This document shows positions 16,429-25,254 of a stretch of DNA of 64,000 nt, in pieces (within the stretch, counting starts at the first letter, position 1; the number at the start of each line of letters is the position of its first letter). The position numbers were made by a program, and so were the translations under genes. The notes below the pieces were generated by a model that saw only the letters and a list, made by a program, of their open reading frames with translations, had not been told where the DNA came from and did not search any database. The DNA is taken from the NCBI GenBank assembly GCA_034414555.1, contig DAOUMA010000005.1, forward strand, positions 60,323-124,322, given 5' to 3'. Source of the stretch: CG2-30-46-19 sp034414555. Lineage in GTDB: Bacteria > Chloroflexota > Dehalococcoidia > GIF9 > AB-539-J10.

Positions 16429-18801
16429 GTGAAGGGTTTAATTTCTGTCCTTTTAATTGCTGCTTTCCTTGTTAGTGGCTGTGCGCCCAGCGTCACACCC
16501 TCCCAGTTTACTATACCTTCGGTAGCTGGGGGTGAGGTATTAAATCCTAAATTTATCATGGCGGATTGCTATGAGCCCAATCAACTCTCTATATCTCTTA
16601 ATGCCCCTGGCTACGCACTGCCATTAGATTTAAATGATGTGACAAATTTTGAGGAGGTGGAATCCACTTTTTATCTAACCGAGAGCCAGAGGCAACTTTT
16701 GCAGGAAAATGGCTTTGTGATTATTCCCTGGCACGGAGATGATATTGTCCAGCCCTATGAGACATTGAAGGAGCAGGGGATACCCATTTTTGTTACTTCG
16801 GACACTTTGCTTCATCTATACCATATTCAATTCAATGAGATATTGGAGCGATTGGAGGGGGAAGAGTTCTTTGATGAGCTCATTGATATGAGCCTGGCGA
16901 TGATGGACAGGTCAGTGGAGGATTACCAGTCCTTCGGTGGTGGTGATTTAAGGGAAGCTGCGAGAAGAGACGTTGCCTATTTTGCTGTCGCCCTGAGTCT
17001 GTTACAAACGCCAACCGAAGGCTACGATGAGGAAGCAATAAAGCAGGAAATCGAGCAGTGGAATAAAGACCATCCATTGGATAAGAAGGAATTTAAGCCA
17101 TTGAAAAAGGTTGAATTTACCATTCCGTCTTATGTGGTTGACGATGTCAACGGGGAAATCAGCAATATTGAGGCACAGGAAGGATTCAAGCCCAGTGCAA
17201 TATTTAATTCACAGATTGATTGTCAATGTGACCTTCCCTGTTGCTATTGCGAGGACTATTCCCAGTATGTTCCCCGGGGGCATTACACCCGAAGTGAAGC
17301 GCTTAAACGATATTTTAAGGCGATGATGTGGTATGGCAGAATGGCTTTCCTGATCAAAGGGGGTGATGATGCGCTAGTAAGCGAAAAAGATGCTCGGATA
17401 GCTACAATTCAAGCGTCGCTTATCTCCGCCGAATTGCCTGATGTGTTATTGCCAGCAGGACAGGGCAACCTTACTACTTGCTGGGATACTTGGAGTCGGA
17501 TTTACTCTGTTACCTCGTTCTTCGTAGGCACTGCTGATGACCTTACACCTTATGAGTATTTGAATGCCATGGAGAAAGTCCTTGGTACTGAGTTTAACGC
17601 CACACAGCTTGCTGACGATGCAACTTTGCTCAATTTAGAGGTTGAGCTGGCTCAAATGCGGAATCCCCAAATTTATGGTGGTTCCGGCATTTGTGTCATT
17701 GAGCCCCCAGTAACCAAGGAGAAACTTTATGAATGTCTAGCAAAGACCAAAGGTTTGAGATTTATGGGGCAGAGATTCGTCCCCGACTCTTATATGTTCC
17801 AGAACCTGGTCTCTCCTGCTGTAGGGATGTATGTCGGCGATGATGTGCCATTTACCATGGAGATGACTGCGCTCGGTCCCAGCAGGTGTTTTCCCAGGGG
17901 GTTGGATGTCATGGCAGTCCTCGGTTCTGAGAGAGCTTATCAGATATTGGATGCCGAGGGTGATACCGAATATCGGGGGGAGAATACGAGCTACGATAAG
18001 CAACTAAACGAGCTGAAAGAGCAGTTTGGCGCCTTCAGCGAGGAGGACTGGAATCGCAATCTCTACTGGAGCTGGCTCTATTCCCTTGGGCCTTTGCTTG
18101 AGGATTTTGGTCAAGGCTATCCTACTTTCATGCAGACTGAGGCGTGGCAGGATAAGGAATTGCAGGCTGCCTTGGCATCGTGGGCTGAGCTTCGCCACGA
18201 TACTATCCTGTATGCCAAGCAGAGCTATACACCATCGATGACGGCGATACCACCGCAACCGCAGCCAGTGGTGGGTTATGTGGAGCCAGTCCCTGAATTC
18301 TATAATCGCATGCTTTCGCTCACCACGATGACGAGAGAAGGATTAGGCAATCTCAATGCTTTAAGTGATGAGGAAAAATCAAGGCTGGAGAGCCTGGAAA
18401 ACATCTTAAATAGGCTGATTACCATTTCCCAGGATGAACTGGAGGGTAAGGAGCTGAGCGAGGATGATTATGCATTCATCAGGAATTTTGGTCAGCAGCT
18501 TGATTCTATAGTGACTGGCGTTGAAGCGAGAGGGAAAGAAACCACGCTTGTTGCTGATGTTCACACCGATGTCAATTCAGAAAGAGTTTTAGAGGAAGGA
18601 GTAGGTTATGTTGACCTCGCTCTGGTTGCCTATAAGGTTCCTGATGGCAACATTATCCTTGGTGCTGGACCCGCCTTCAGTTATTATGAGTTCAAGCAGC
18701 CTATGGGTGATAGGTTGACCGACGAGCAGTGGAAGGAGCTGCTGGAACAGGGGCAACAGCCCTCAAGACCGGACTGGATAGACAGCTTCTATGTCAAGTA
18801 G
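16429..18801 (+). CDS. DUF3160 domain lipoprotein
   Basis: A large 790-aa exported protein starting at a GTG. The signal peptide ends in LVSGCAPS, a lipobox. The rest matches the DUF3160 family, whose members are extracellular and uncharacterised. Noted segments are FVIIPWHGDDIVQPYETL, VTSDTLLHLYHIQFNEILE, the Cys-rich CQCDLPCCYCEDY, MWYGRMAFLIKGG and VLGSERAYQILD. The C-terminal part contains LVADVHTDVNSERVLEEGVG, which ends the family domain. It follows another lipoprotein gene by 79 nt and probably shares its export route, but no function can be assigned. Confidence 0.85.
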   Translation: MKGLISVLLIAAFLVSGCAPSVTPSQFTIPSVAGGEVLNPKFIMADCYEPNQLSISLNAPGYALPLDLNDVTNFEEVESTFYLTESQRQLLQENGFVIIPWHGDDIVQPYETLKEQGIPIFVTSDTLLHLYHIQFNEILERLEGEEFFDELIDMSLAMMDRSVEDYQSFGGGDLREAARRDVAYFAVALSLLQTPTEGYDEEAIKQEIEQWNKDHPLDKKEFKPLKKVEFTIPSYVVDDVNGEISNIEAQEGFKPSAIFNSQIDCQCDLPCCYCEDYSQYVPRGHYTRSEALKRYFKAMMWYGRMAFLIKGGDDALVSEKDARIATIQASLISAELPDVLLPAGQGNLTTCWDTWSRIYSVTSFFVGTADDLTPYEYLNAMEKVLGTEFNATQLADDATLLNLEVELAQMRNPQIYGGSGICVIEPPVTKEKLYECLAKTKGLRFMGQRFVPDSYMFQNLVSPAVGMYVGDDVPFTMEMTALGPSRCFPRGLDVMAVLGSERAYQILDAEGDTEYRGENTSYDKQLNELKEQFGAFSEEDWNRNLYWSWLYSLGPLLEDFGQGYPTFMQTEAWQDKELQAALASWAELRHDTILYAKQSYTPSMTAIPPQPQPVVGYVEPVPEFYNRMLSLTTMTREGLGNLNALSDEEKSRLESLENILNRLITISQDELEGKELSEDDYAFIRNFGQQLDSIVTGVEARGKETTLVADVHTDVNSERVLEEGVGYVDLALVAYKVPDGNIILGAGPAFSYYEFKQPMGDRLTDEQWKELLEQGQQPSRPDWIDSFYVK

Positions 18802-18849
18802 CCATTGAGATAACTGTGCACTGGTAGTTATGTTACGAGCAAAAACTTG

Positions 18850-19977
18850 CTAAGCTAAGCCCATCTCCTTAGCTATTACTTCTCGGTAGTAATTATCCCC
18901 GCTGTAACTGAACTCAACAGGTTTGGCTCGCATGGTGTAAAAGTGCAAGTCATGTTCTATGGTAACTCCCATAGCTCCATGAATTTGGTGTGCCAGATTG
19001 AAGATAAGCGGAGAAACTTCATTTATCCATGATTTAGCTACCGCAATTTCTTTGGTACCGGGGAGCCCTTCACTTAGCATCCAGGCTGCTTGATAGACAC
19101 TGAGCCTTGCTCCCTCGACATAGGTAGCCATATCAGCGCAATAATGCTGTATCACCTGGAAGCTGCCAATAGGGCGATCGAACTGCTTTCTTTCCTTAGC
19201 ATAAGCGATAGTATCTTCCAAAACCCATTGAAAATTGCCCACCAGCTCGCAACATTTCGCCACACCAGCTCTTTCCACTGTCTTTTGAACCTCATTCCAT
19301 CCCTGATTTAGCTGTCCTAGAATATTTCCCTTTGCTACCGGCACATGATCGAAGAGTACTTCACAAAGCTTATCATGAGCCATAGTTTTCAAGACGGTAT
19401 ACTTTACTCCAGGACTTTTAGTAGCTACTATAAATATAGTGATTCCTTTCTCCCGCTTGCTGGTTCTAGCTGCACACAGTAGATAATCAGCCACATTGGC
19501 ATAGGGAACAAACAGTTTGCTTCCAGTGATAACGTAGGCATCTCCATCAGGAGTTGCCTCAACTGTGATTGCCTTGCGTTCATATTCAAGCTCAGGTTCC
19601 ATCCAAGCCAGACTAAAGATTGCCTTGCCACTGGCTATCATAGGTAAATACTGCTTCCTTTGCTCTTCTCTACCAGCATTGAGGATGGGTAAAGCACCAA
19701 GAACTACAGTAGAGAAGAAAGGTGCTGGCAAACAGGCATGTCCCATCTCCTCTAATAATACACAGAGGTCAAGGAAAGTCATGCTACTGCCGCCGTATTT
19801 CTCTGGGAATGCCAGCCCAATCCAGCCCAGATTTGCCATCTCTTCCCACAGTTCTGGTGAGTAACCCTTCTCATCCTGCTCCATCTGCTTAACAAAGCTT
19901 TTGTGGCATTTTTCTTGCAGAAAATCACGTGCTGCCTTTTTTAATATCTCTTGCTCTTCAGAAAGTGCTAAGTTCAC
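18850..19977 (-). CDS. Acyl-CoA dehydrogenase
   Basis: An FAD enzyme that introduces a 2,3-double bond into an acyl-CoA. The 375 aa include the N-terminal helical domain (MNLALSEEQEILKKAARDFL), the middle beta domain (DAYVITGSKLFVPYANVADY) and the C-terminal domain with RKQFDRPIGSFQVIQHYCAD. It lies 23 nt downstream of a second acyl-CoA dehydrogenase gene and both follow an acyl-CoA carboxyltransferase on the same strand. Such pairs often form heteromeric dehydrogenases for unusual substrates, such as CaiA-like enzymes or those for steroids and aromatic acids; the substrate cannot be read from the sequence. Confidence 0.92.
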   Translation of the reverse strand: MNLALSEEQEILKKAARDFLQEKCHKSFVKQMEQDEKGYSPELWEEMANLGWIGLAFPEKYGGSSMTFLDLCVLLEEMGHACLPAPFFSTVVLGALPILNAGREEQRKQYLPMIASGKAIFSLAWMEPELEYERKAITVEATPDGDAYVITGSKLFVPYANVADYLLCAARTSKREKGITIFIVATKSPGVKYTVLKTMAHDKLCEVLFDHVPVAKGNILGQLNQGWNEVQKTVERAGVAKCCELVGNFQWVLEDTIAYAKERKQFDRPIGSFQVIQHYCADMATYVEGARLSVYQAAWMLSEGLPGTKEIAVAKSWINEVSPLIFNLAHQIHGAMGVTIEHDLHFYTMRAKPVEFSYSGDNYYREVIAKEMGLA

Positions 19978-20000
19978 TTTATCCCCCTATCAGTTTTTAT

Positions 20001-21173
20001 TTAGCTAGTTGGTAGTCCCAGCCCTCTTGTAGCTACGATATTCTTCATGATTTCAGTAGTGCCTGCCTGAAGACTATAACCTTTAGAACCTAAGTATGAA
20101 TGAGCTGCCATGCCTCCAAAGGGAGCATATTTAGAGCCAGCCCAGAGCAGGCCGTAAGGCCCCAGGATTTCCATGGCAGTATTCGCCAGGCGCTGTTCAA
20201 AGGCTGTAGCATAGGCTTTTGACATAGCAGCTTCTACAGTGGGTGCTTGTCCTTCGTCCATAGCCAAAGCCACCTTATACATTAGGAGTCTCCCCACTTC
20301 AAATTCGATCTGAAGCTGCACTAGCTTATATCGAATTATGGTATCCCGGGACAGGGCTTTCCCATTGCGTTTTGTCTCGTTAACAAATTTAAGGAGAGCC
20401 TCAAATAAGGCATAGTTGCCCATTAACCTCTCAAATCCACTCCTCTCATAGGCGAGCTGCTCCATAACATGATAAAAGCCCTTGTTTTTCTCTCCTATCA
20501 GGTATTTCTTGGAAACTCGAACATTGTCAAAGAAAATATCATTCCAAGCTTCCGTGCCGGTAACATCTATCATAGGGATACGAGAGATTCCGGGAGTATC
20601 TATAGGAATAATAAACTCACTTATACCTCTATGTTTGGGGACAGTTGTATCAGTCCTCGCCAGCAAGTAAATGTGATTCATAAACCAGGCACCACTGGTC
20701 CATGTTTTCTGCCCATTGATTATATAATCATTACCATCTTCGACAGCCATCGTTCTCAGAGAAGCTAAATCTGAGCCAGCCTCGGTTTCGCTCATCCCTA
20801 GCCCGACATACATCTCCCCTCTTATTATTTTAGGCAAGAATTCCCGTTTCTGTTCCTCACTACCATATTTGAGTATTGAACCGCCTATCTGGCGGTCAGC
20901 AAACCAGTGGCAGGCTGCTGGCGCTCCATAGCGTAACATCTCCTCAGTAAGTATAAAGCGGTCTACAAAGCTACGCTCCTGTCCACCATACTCTTTAGGC
21001 CAGGTAAGCCCCATCCAGCGTTTCTGCGCTACTCTTTTGGTGAATTCTGGATTGTAACCCTGTATCCAGGCATCGCAACTTGGCTTCCAAAGTCCTTGCT
21101 TTATCTCTCCTTCCAGAAAATCACGAACTTCCTCTCGGAATCTGTTTTGTTCCTCAGTAAAAGCGAAATCCAT
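20001..21173 (-). CDS. Acyl-CoA dehydrogenase
   Basis: Second acyl-CoA dehydrogenase, 390 aa, starting MDFAFTEEQNRFREEVRDFL. Family motifs include GLGMSETEAGSDLASLRTMA (the flavin-binding loop), YIINGQKTWTSGAWFMNHIY and the late GTTEIMKNIVATRGLGLP. It sits 20 nt downstream of the carboxyltransferase and 23 nt upstream of the other dehydrogenase, so all three are probably one operon. It differs clearly from its neighbour, so the two may form an alpha2-beta2 complex; that is an inference. Confidence 0.92.
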   Translation of the reverse strand: MDFAFTEEQNRFREEVRDFLEGEIKQGLWKPSCDAWIQGYNPEFTKRVAQKRWMGLTWPKEYGGQERSFVDRFILTEEMLRYGAPAACHWFADRQIGGSILKYGSEEQKREFLPKIIRGEMYVGLGMSETEAGSDLASLRTMAVEDGNDYIINGQKTWTSGAWFMNHIYLLARTDTTVPKHRGISEFIIPIDTPGISRIPMIDVTGTEAWNDIFFDNVRVSKKYLIGEKNKGFYHVMEQLAYERSGFERLMGNYALFEALLKFVNETKRNGKALSRDTIIRYKLVQLQIEFEVGRLLMYKVALAMDEGQAPTVEAAMSKAYATAFEQRLANTAMEILGPYGLLWAGSKYAPFGGMAAHSYLGSKGYSLQAGTTEIMKNIVATRGLGLPTS

Positions 21174-21193
21174 TGTATCCTCCTTCTATCTCC

Positions 21194-22771
21194 CTAGAGA
21201 TTAATGTTAGAGTATTTCCTCCACGGTCTGGCTACGGATTTGTTTTCCAGAGCATCCAGGGCTTTGTTGATAAACTTTCTGGTATCATGGGGCATTATTA
21301 CATCATCAACGTAGCCTCTCTCTGCAGCGCAATAGGGATTCTCATAAAGTTCTGAGTACTCCTTTATTCTCTTTGCCCGCACCTCCTCCGGATTTTCTGC
21401 CTCCTTTACTTCCTTGGCGAAGATAACACTGGCAGCAGTCTCAGCGCCAACAATGGTGATCTGAGCAGTGGGCCAGGCGAAGACGAAATCAGCACCAATA
21501 GACTTGTCCAGCATTCCATAGTGAGCACCAGCATAGGATTTTCTTATTATGACTGAAACTAAAGGCACAGTGGCATCGGCCCAGGCGTAGAGCAGCTTGG
21601 CGCCATGTCTTAGTATACCTGCCCAGTCCTGCTCAGAGCCTATCATATAGCCAGGACAATCCGTAAGCGAGACGAGAGGAATATTGAAGAGGTCACAAAA
21701 TCTTATAAACCTAGCCAATTTGTCACAGGCGTTAATATCCAGAATGCCTGACTTTACCATGGGCTGGTTGGATACTATCCCCACGGGACGCCCGCTTATC
21801 CGAGCAAAGCCACATATGGCATTCGTAGCGTAATATTTAAATATCTCAACGAAGTGCCCTTCATCCACAACCTTATTAATTATCTGATACATATCATAGG
21901 GTCTTGTGGGCTCGTCGGGGATTATGGTATCAAGCTCGGGGATCTCTCTTTCAGGATCATCCTTGGTCTTTATCTGGGGTGGCTTCTCTTTGTTATTGTT
22001 GTTATTGGATGGGAAGAAAGATAACAACTCCTTGCATTTATCTAAACAATCCTTATCATCTTCAGCTATAATGTGTGTCTGCCCCGATTTAATGGCATGA
22101 TTCTTCCAGCCACTGAGCTCCTCCAGGCTAATTTCCTCTCCGAGTTGTGTTTTGACAAAAGCAGGACCAGCAATGCCCATAAAGCCAGTTTTTCTTACTT
22201 GAATTACAAAATCCATCATTACCGGGTGGTAGGCTTGCCCTCCCAAACAAGGACCCATTAATAAAGATACTTGAGGGATTATTCCCGAAGCCAGTATCTG
22301 AGATCTGAATGTCCAGCCATATGATTCCAGAGTATCTATTCCTTCATGGAGTCGGGCACCAGCGGAATCATTCATGCTCACAAATGGCCAGCCTTTATCC
22401 TTAGCAAAGTCAAGGGCGTAAGAGAGTTTTTTACCATGATACTCGCCAAAAGTTCCCATCATGGCAGTGTAATCCTCAGCAGCAGCAACTACATGCCTTC
22501 CATTTACCTTGCCAAATCCGGTGATGATTCCCTCAGCAGGCACCTCTCTTTTATCCATTCCAAAAGCGGTGGTTCTATGTTTAATCCATAGTCCTATCTC
22601 GGTAAAAGTGCCAGGATCAAAGAAGTAATCTATTCTTTCCCGTGCTGACATTTGCCCCCTTCTATGGCGCTCTTCAATAGCCTCAGGCCCTCCCATTTGC
22701 AAGATATGCTCTCTTTTATGCTTATACTCCTCAATTCTTCGTGCCGTTGCGCCTCTAATTACTTCGCTCAT
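21194..22771 (-). CDS. Acyl-CoA carboxylase, carboxyltransferase subunit
   Basis: A biotin-dependent carboxyltransferase of the propionyl-CoA/methylmalonyl-CoA carboxylase type, 525 aa. N-terminal half: RIEEYKHKREHILQMGGPEA, then MSARERIDYFFDPGTF and FVSMNDSAGARLHEG. C-terminal half: PLVSLTDCPGYMIGSEQDWAG and RKSYAGAHYGML. A run of five Asn (NNNNN) sits in the linker between the halves. GGAGG precedes the ATG. A biotin carboxylase gene is missing nearby and the upstream biotin-carrier gene is broken, so the enzyme would have to use carrier and carboxylase from elsewhere, or transfer carboxyl between CoA esters. Confidence 0.92.
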   Translation of the reverse strand: MSEVIRGATARRIEEYKHKREHILQMGGPEAIEERHRRGQMSARERIDYFFDPGTFTEIGLWIKHRTTAFGMDKREVPAEGIITGFGKVNGRHVVAAAEDYTAMMGTFGEYHGKKLSYALDFAKDKGWPFVSMNDSAGARLHEGIDTLESYGWTFRSQILASGIIPQVSLLMGPCLGGQAYHPVMMDFVIQVRKTGFMGIAGPAFVKTQLGEEISLEELSGWKNHAIKSGQTHIIAEDDKDCLDKCKELLSFFPSNNNNNKEKPPQIKTKDDPEREIPELDTIIPDEPTRPYDMYQIINKVVDEGHFVEIFKYYATNAICGFARISGRPVGIVSNQPMVKSGILDINACDKLARFIRFCDLFNIPLVSLTDCPGYMIGSEQDWAGILRHGAKLLYAWADATVPLVSVIIRKSYAGAHYGMLDKSIGADFVFAWPTAQITIVGAETAASVIFAKEVKEAENPEEVRAKRIKEYSELYENPYCAAERGYVDDVIMPHDTRKFINKALDALENKSVARPWRKYSNINL

Positions 22772-22785
22772 GATTCAACCTCCTT

Positions 22786-22978
22786 TTAGTATTCGATAGC
22801 AGCTAACTTATTACCAGTCTCAATAATTGTGTTCGGTGACGCTAATAGCGCTTTGACTGAGCCCTTCACCGGTGACATTGTGTGATTCTCCAGCTTCATC
22901 GCACTATAGTACAGACCACTCCGCCCCCTGTATGGTATTCCGCACCGTAGCATTTACGGCCAGTGTTTTCTCTGGCAT
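22786..22978 (-). pseudogene. Decayed biotin carboxyl carrier protein gene
   Basis: Two adjacent frames carry the halves of a biotinyl domain. From the ATG at 22978 one frame reads PEKTLAVNATVRN and ends at a TAG; its start resembles the first strand of biotinyl domains. The other frame has YYSAMKLENHTMSPVKGSVK and continues to GNKLAAIEY before the TAA at 22786. AMKLEN is the biotin-attachment motif (usually AMKMEN). A frameshift and the loss of roughly 8 residues separate the halves. It lies 14 nt before the carboxyltransferase ATG, the normal place for a carrier subunit. Confidence 0.7.
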
Positions 22979-23149
22979 AGGTGCTCAATTATCTCCTGTA
23001 ATTTCGTAGCCTTCTTCAGGGAATATATAGCATTAATAGCCAGGAAGAAGCAACATGGTGCAAAGTTGTGCAAGGTTGCCAAGAAGGGGGCTTGTTGGGT
23101 TATAATCTGATGCTACGAAGCTGTTGATCTAATTTTTACCGTAGCTTGC

Positions 23150-23155
23150 TATGAT
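23150..23155 (+). promoter_or_regulatory. Putative -10 element of hisA, leaderless type
   Basis: TATGAT ends 6 nt before the hisA ATG at 23162, the same distance seen before several other genes here. No good -35 hexamer was seen at 17 nt; a TATAAT at 23101 could be a second, upstream -10 element. Confidence 0.35.
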
Positions 23156-23161
23156 GTGAAA

Positions 23162-23875
23162 ATGGAAATAATTCCTGCCATTGATATCAGGAAAGGTAAA
23201 TGCGTTCGGCTGTATCAGGGTGATTACCGGCGGCAAATTATCTATGATGAGAAGCCTCTAGCGGTAGCATTGAAATGGCGTTCTCAAGGAACACGCTGGA
23301 TTCATATAGCTGATTTGGATGGGGCGGCTGCCGGTAAGCCGGAGAACATAGATATAGTTGAAGAAATAATAAAGGCGAGCAGTTTATCGATAGAATTTGG
23401 TGGTGGTATCAGGCAAGAAGACATAGTTGAAGAGTTATTGCAAAAGGGGATAAAGCGTATTATTTTAAGCACTTCAGCGGTGGAAAACCCAAAGCTGGTG
23501 AAGAAACTATGCAGTAAATATGGCGAGGCGATAGTCGTGAGCCTTGATGCTAAAGATGGCAAAGTCTACATTCATGGCTGGCAAAAGGATACCATGGTGG
23601 ATGTTTTGCAGTTGAGTAGAGATATGGTAAATATTGGAGTAAGGCGATTTATTTTTACCGATATAGGGCGGGACGGCACTTTAACTGAGCCCAACTTTGA
23701 GATGGTAGGAAGACTGGCTAACGGGGTAAATGTTCCTGTGATTGCTGCCGGGGGCATTTCCAAGCTGGAGCATTTGAAAAGGCTTAAGCAACTTGGAGTG
23801 GAAGGAGCGATTATCGGCAAGGCTCTTTATACCGGCGATATTGACTTAGGAGAGGCTATACTTGTTGGAGGGTAA
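23162..23875 (+). CDS. hisA: Phosphoribosylformimino-AICAR phosphate isomerase
   Basis: Isomerises the ProFAR intermediate of histidine synthesis to PRFAR. 237 aa with the barrel motifs of HisA: MEIIPAIDIRKGKCVRLYQG at the start, the active-site Asp in AIDIRKG, a second catalytic Asp in FTDIGRDGTL, and IAAGGISKLEHL. The ATG at 23162 gives the family N-terminus. A GTG 6 nt upstream is possible but would coincide with the expected transcript start. hisI follows 5 nt after the stop. No other his genes are in the window. Confidence 0.95.
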   Translation: MEIIPAIDIRKGKCVRLYQGDYRRQIIYDEKPLAVALKWRSQGTRWIHIADLDGAAAGKPENIDIVEEIIKASSLSIEFGGGIRQEDIVEELLQKGIKRIILSTSAVENPKLVKKLCSKYGEAIVVSLDAKDGKVYIHGWQKDTMVDVLQLSRDMVNIGVRRFIFTDIGRDGTLTEPNFEMVGRLANGVNVPVIAAGGISKLEHLKRLKQLGVEGAIIGKALYTGDIDLGEAILVGG

Positions 23876-23880
23876 TAAAC

Positions 23881-24219
23881 ATGTTGAAGTTTGATTCTCA
23901 AGGTTTAATTCCTGCCATCATTCAGGATGCCAGGAATGGCGAAGTTTTGATGCTGGGCTATATGAATAAGGAGTCGCTGGCTCGAACGGTAGAAAGTGGG
24001 GATGTGTGGTTCTACAGTCGCAGTAGACAGGAATTATGGCACAAGGGGGAGACTTCGGGCAATTTTCTGAGGATGAAGTCCATTATCAAGGACTGCGACA
24101 GTGATACGCTTCTCATCCAGGCGGAGCCCACCGGTCCAGTTTGCCATACTGGCAATCGCACTTGCTTTTTGCAAAATGATACGGACTTCAGACTCTTGGA
24201 GAACCAAGATTTAAACTAG
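23881..24219 (+). CDS. hisI: Phosphoribosyl-AMP cyclohydrolase
   Basis: Opens the purine ring of phosphoribosyl-AMP in histidine synthesis. 112 aa, without the HisE pyrophosphatase domain that is often fused. Motifs: GEVLMLGYMNKESLARTVES, then VWFYSRSRQELWHKGETSGN and the metal-binding CDSDTLLIQAEPTGPVCHTG, with further Cys at CFLQ. It starts 5 nt after hisA and is convergent with rpmE downstream. Confidence 0.95.
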   Translation: MLKFDSQGLIPAIIQDARNGEVLMLGYMNKESLARTVESGDVWFYSRSRQELWHKGETSGNFLRMKSIIKDCDSDTLLIQAEPTGPVCHTGNRTCFLQNDTDFRLLENQDLN

Positions 24220-24254
24220 CTAGTTCTGTTAAAGGTATTAACAACTGCTCTATG

Positions 24255-24461
24255 TCAATCTTTTATTCTGTATCTCTTCTTGAACCGTCCTACCCTCCCC
24301 ATGGTATCCACTATCCTTTGTTCTCCAGTGTAGAAAGGATGGCATTTGCTGCATACCTCTACTCTGATTTCTGGCTTGGTTGAGCCCACGGTAAAGGTGT
24401 TGCCACAAAGGCAGGTTACTTTAGCGTTTTCATAGTATTTAGGGTGTATCTTGTCTTTCAT
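24255..24461 (-). CDS. rpmE: 50S ribosomal protein L31
   Basis: A component of the large ribosomal subunit at the intersubunit bridge. 68 aa with the zinc-binding cysteines of the C+ type (CLCGNTF and CSKCHPFYTG), the family motif VEVCSKCHPFYTGEQRIVDT and the ending GRVGRFKKRY. The ATG overlaps the stop of rpmA by 4 nt. It is the last gene of the rplU-rpmA-rpmE run, an uncommon but known order. Zinc-binding L31 is often replaced under zinc limitation; the window's zinc regulon lies at 37.6-40.8 kb. Confidence 0.96.
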   Translation of the reverse strand: MKDKIHPKYYENAKVTCLCGNTFTVGSTKPEIRVEVCSKCHPFYTGEQRIVDTMGRVGRFKKRYRIKD

Positions 24462-24709
24462 TTGTAAATGCTTACCCTCTTTTTGTATCTATTAGCTGGC
24501 TCATATTTTACAAAACCGTCTATCAGAGCGAATAGCGTATAATCTTTACCTACACCGACGTTATCTCCTGGTAAAATACGGGTGCCTCGTTGTCGAACCA
24601 GAATGTTTCCGGCACGAACTTGCTCCCCGCCGAATTTCTTCACACCAAGACGCTTTGATTGGCTGTCTCGGCCGCAATGTGTGCTACCACCGCCTTTCTT
24701 ATGTGCCAT
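24458..24709 (-). CDS. rpmA: 50S ribosomal protein L27
   Basis: Sits next to the peptidyl transferase centre. 83 aa beginning AHKKGGGSTHCGRDSQSKRL and GVKKFGGEQVRAGNILVRQR, which are conserved in L27. There is no cleavable N-terminal extension of the type seen in Firmicutes. It overlaps rplU by 11 nt and rpmE by 4 nt, so the three genes are probably translated as a coupled set. Confidence 0.97.
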   Translation of the reverse strand: MAHKKGGGSTHCGRDSQSKRLGVKKFGGEQVRAGNILVRQRGTRILPGDNVGVGKDYTLFALIDGFVKYEPANRYKKRVSIYK

Positions 24710-25034
24710 GCTTATGCCCCCGTGGTTTAATAATTTTATTTATTAATAACGTGGTATAAGTTTGCCGGTGTCCTCTTTTCCTGTGGTAACGAACCTTGGA
24801 CTTATATTTAAATACGGTGACTTTGTCACTTTTAAACTCTCCCAATGAAGTAGCTCTTACCTTGGCGCCTTTGATAAGTGGGTTGCCGGTAATCACATTT
24901 CCATCGTCATTAATGAATAATACACTGTCCATCTCAACGGTATCCCCTTCCGGTATATTCAGGCGCTCAACCTCTATCTTCTGGTTAAGGGCTACCTTAT
25001 ATTGTTTACTGCCGGTTTCGATAATAGCGTAAAT
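24699..25034 (-). CDS. rplU: 50S ribosomal protein L21, apparent ATT start
   Basis: A 23S rRNA-binding protein of the large subunit. In-frame upstream of the first ATG (24932) lies the full L21 N-terminus YAIIETGSKQYKVALNQ, followed by KIEVERLNIPEGDTVEMDS, so the ATG is internal. Before this stretch the frame has only ATT (25034-25032), AAA and ATA. GGAGGA (25046-25041) is 6 nt before the ATT. The best reading is an AUU start, as in infC, giving 111 aa. The C-terminal KVRYHRKRGHRQTYTTLLI matches L21. An assembly error changing ATG to ATT cannot be ruled out. Confidence 0.9.
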   Translation of the reverse strand: MYAIIETGSKQYKVALNQKIEVERLNIPEGDTVEMDSVLFINDDGNVITGNPLIKGAKVRATSLGEFKSDKVTVFKYKSKVRYHRKRGHRQTYTTLLINKIIKPRGHKHGT

Positions 25035-25062
25035 TTTTATTCCTCCAGAGTTAACTATAAAT

Positions 25063-25176
25063 TTACGACTCTTGCTTGCCTGTTGTCAAACAAGCTCCCT
25101 TCTCATGTAGCATATCATTTTGTATGTCTATCACCAAAAGTGCTGTTTCCAGTGGCTTTATTTTTACCTCTGTCAC
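25063..25176 (-). pseudogene. Truncated cysteine hydrolase (isochorismatase family) start
   Basis: A GTG at 25176, preceded by AGAGGG, opens a 37-codon frame with KPLETALLVIDIQNDMLHEK. This is the conserved N-terminus of isochorismatase-like hydrolases (VIDxQND contains the catalytic Asp). The frame stops at a TAA (25063-25065) and the rest of the enzyme is absent. A -10-like TATAAT lies about 45 nt upstream of the GTG, so the fragment would be transcribed as the leader of the rplU operon. It may be a relic, or a translated leader. Confidence 0.6.
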
Positions 25177-25218
25177 TGTTTACCCTCTTCTCAACCTCAA
25201 AAATTTAGCAAAGGTGAG

Positions 25219-25224
25219 ATTATA
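25219..25224 (-). promoter_or_regulatory. Putative -10 element of the rplU-rpmA-rpmE operon
   Basis: TATAAT on the minus strand, about 185 nt upstream of the rplU start. No clear -35 hexamer was seen 17 nt further up. It is the best promoter-like sequence between the phosphatase gene and rplU. Confidence 0.35.
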
Positions 25225-25254
25225 TCATATAAAGCATAAAGGGAGATAATTATT

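Noticed and set aside
24699..24932. Short rplU starting at the internal ATG
   Set aside because: The conserved L21 N-terminus continues upstream in frame.
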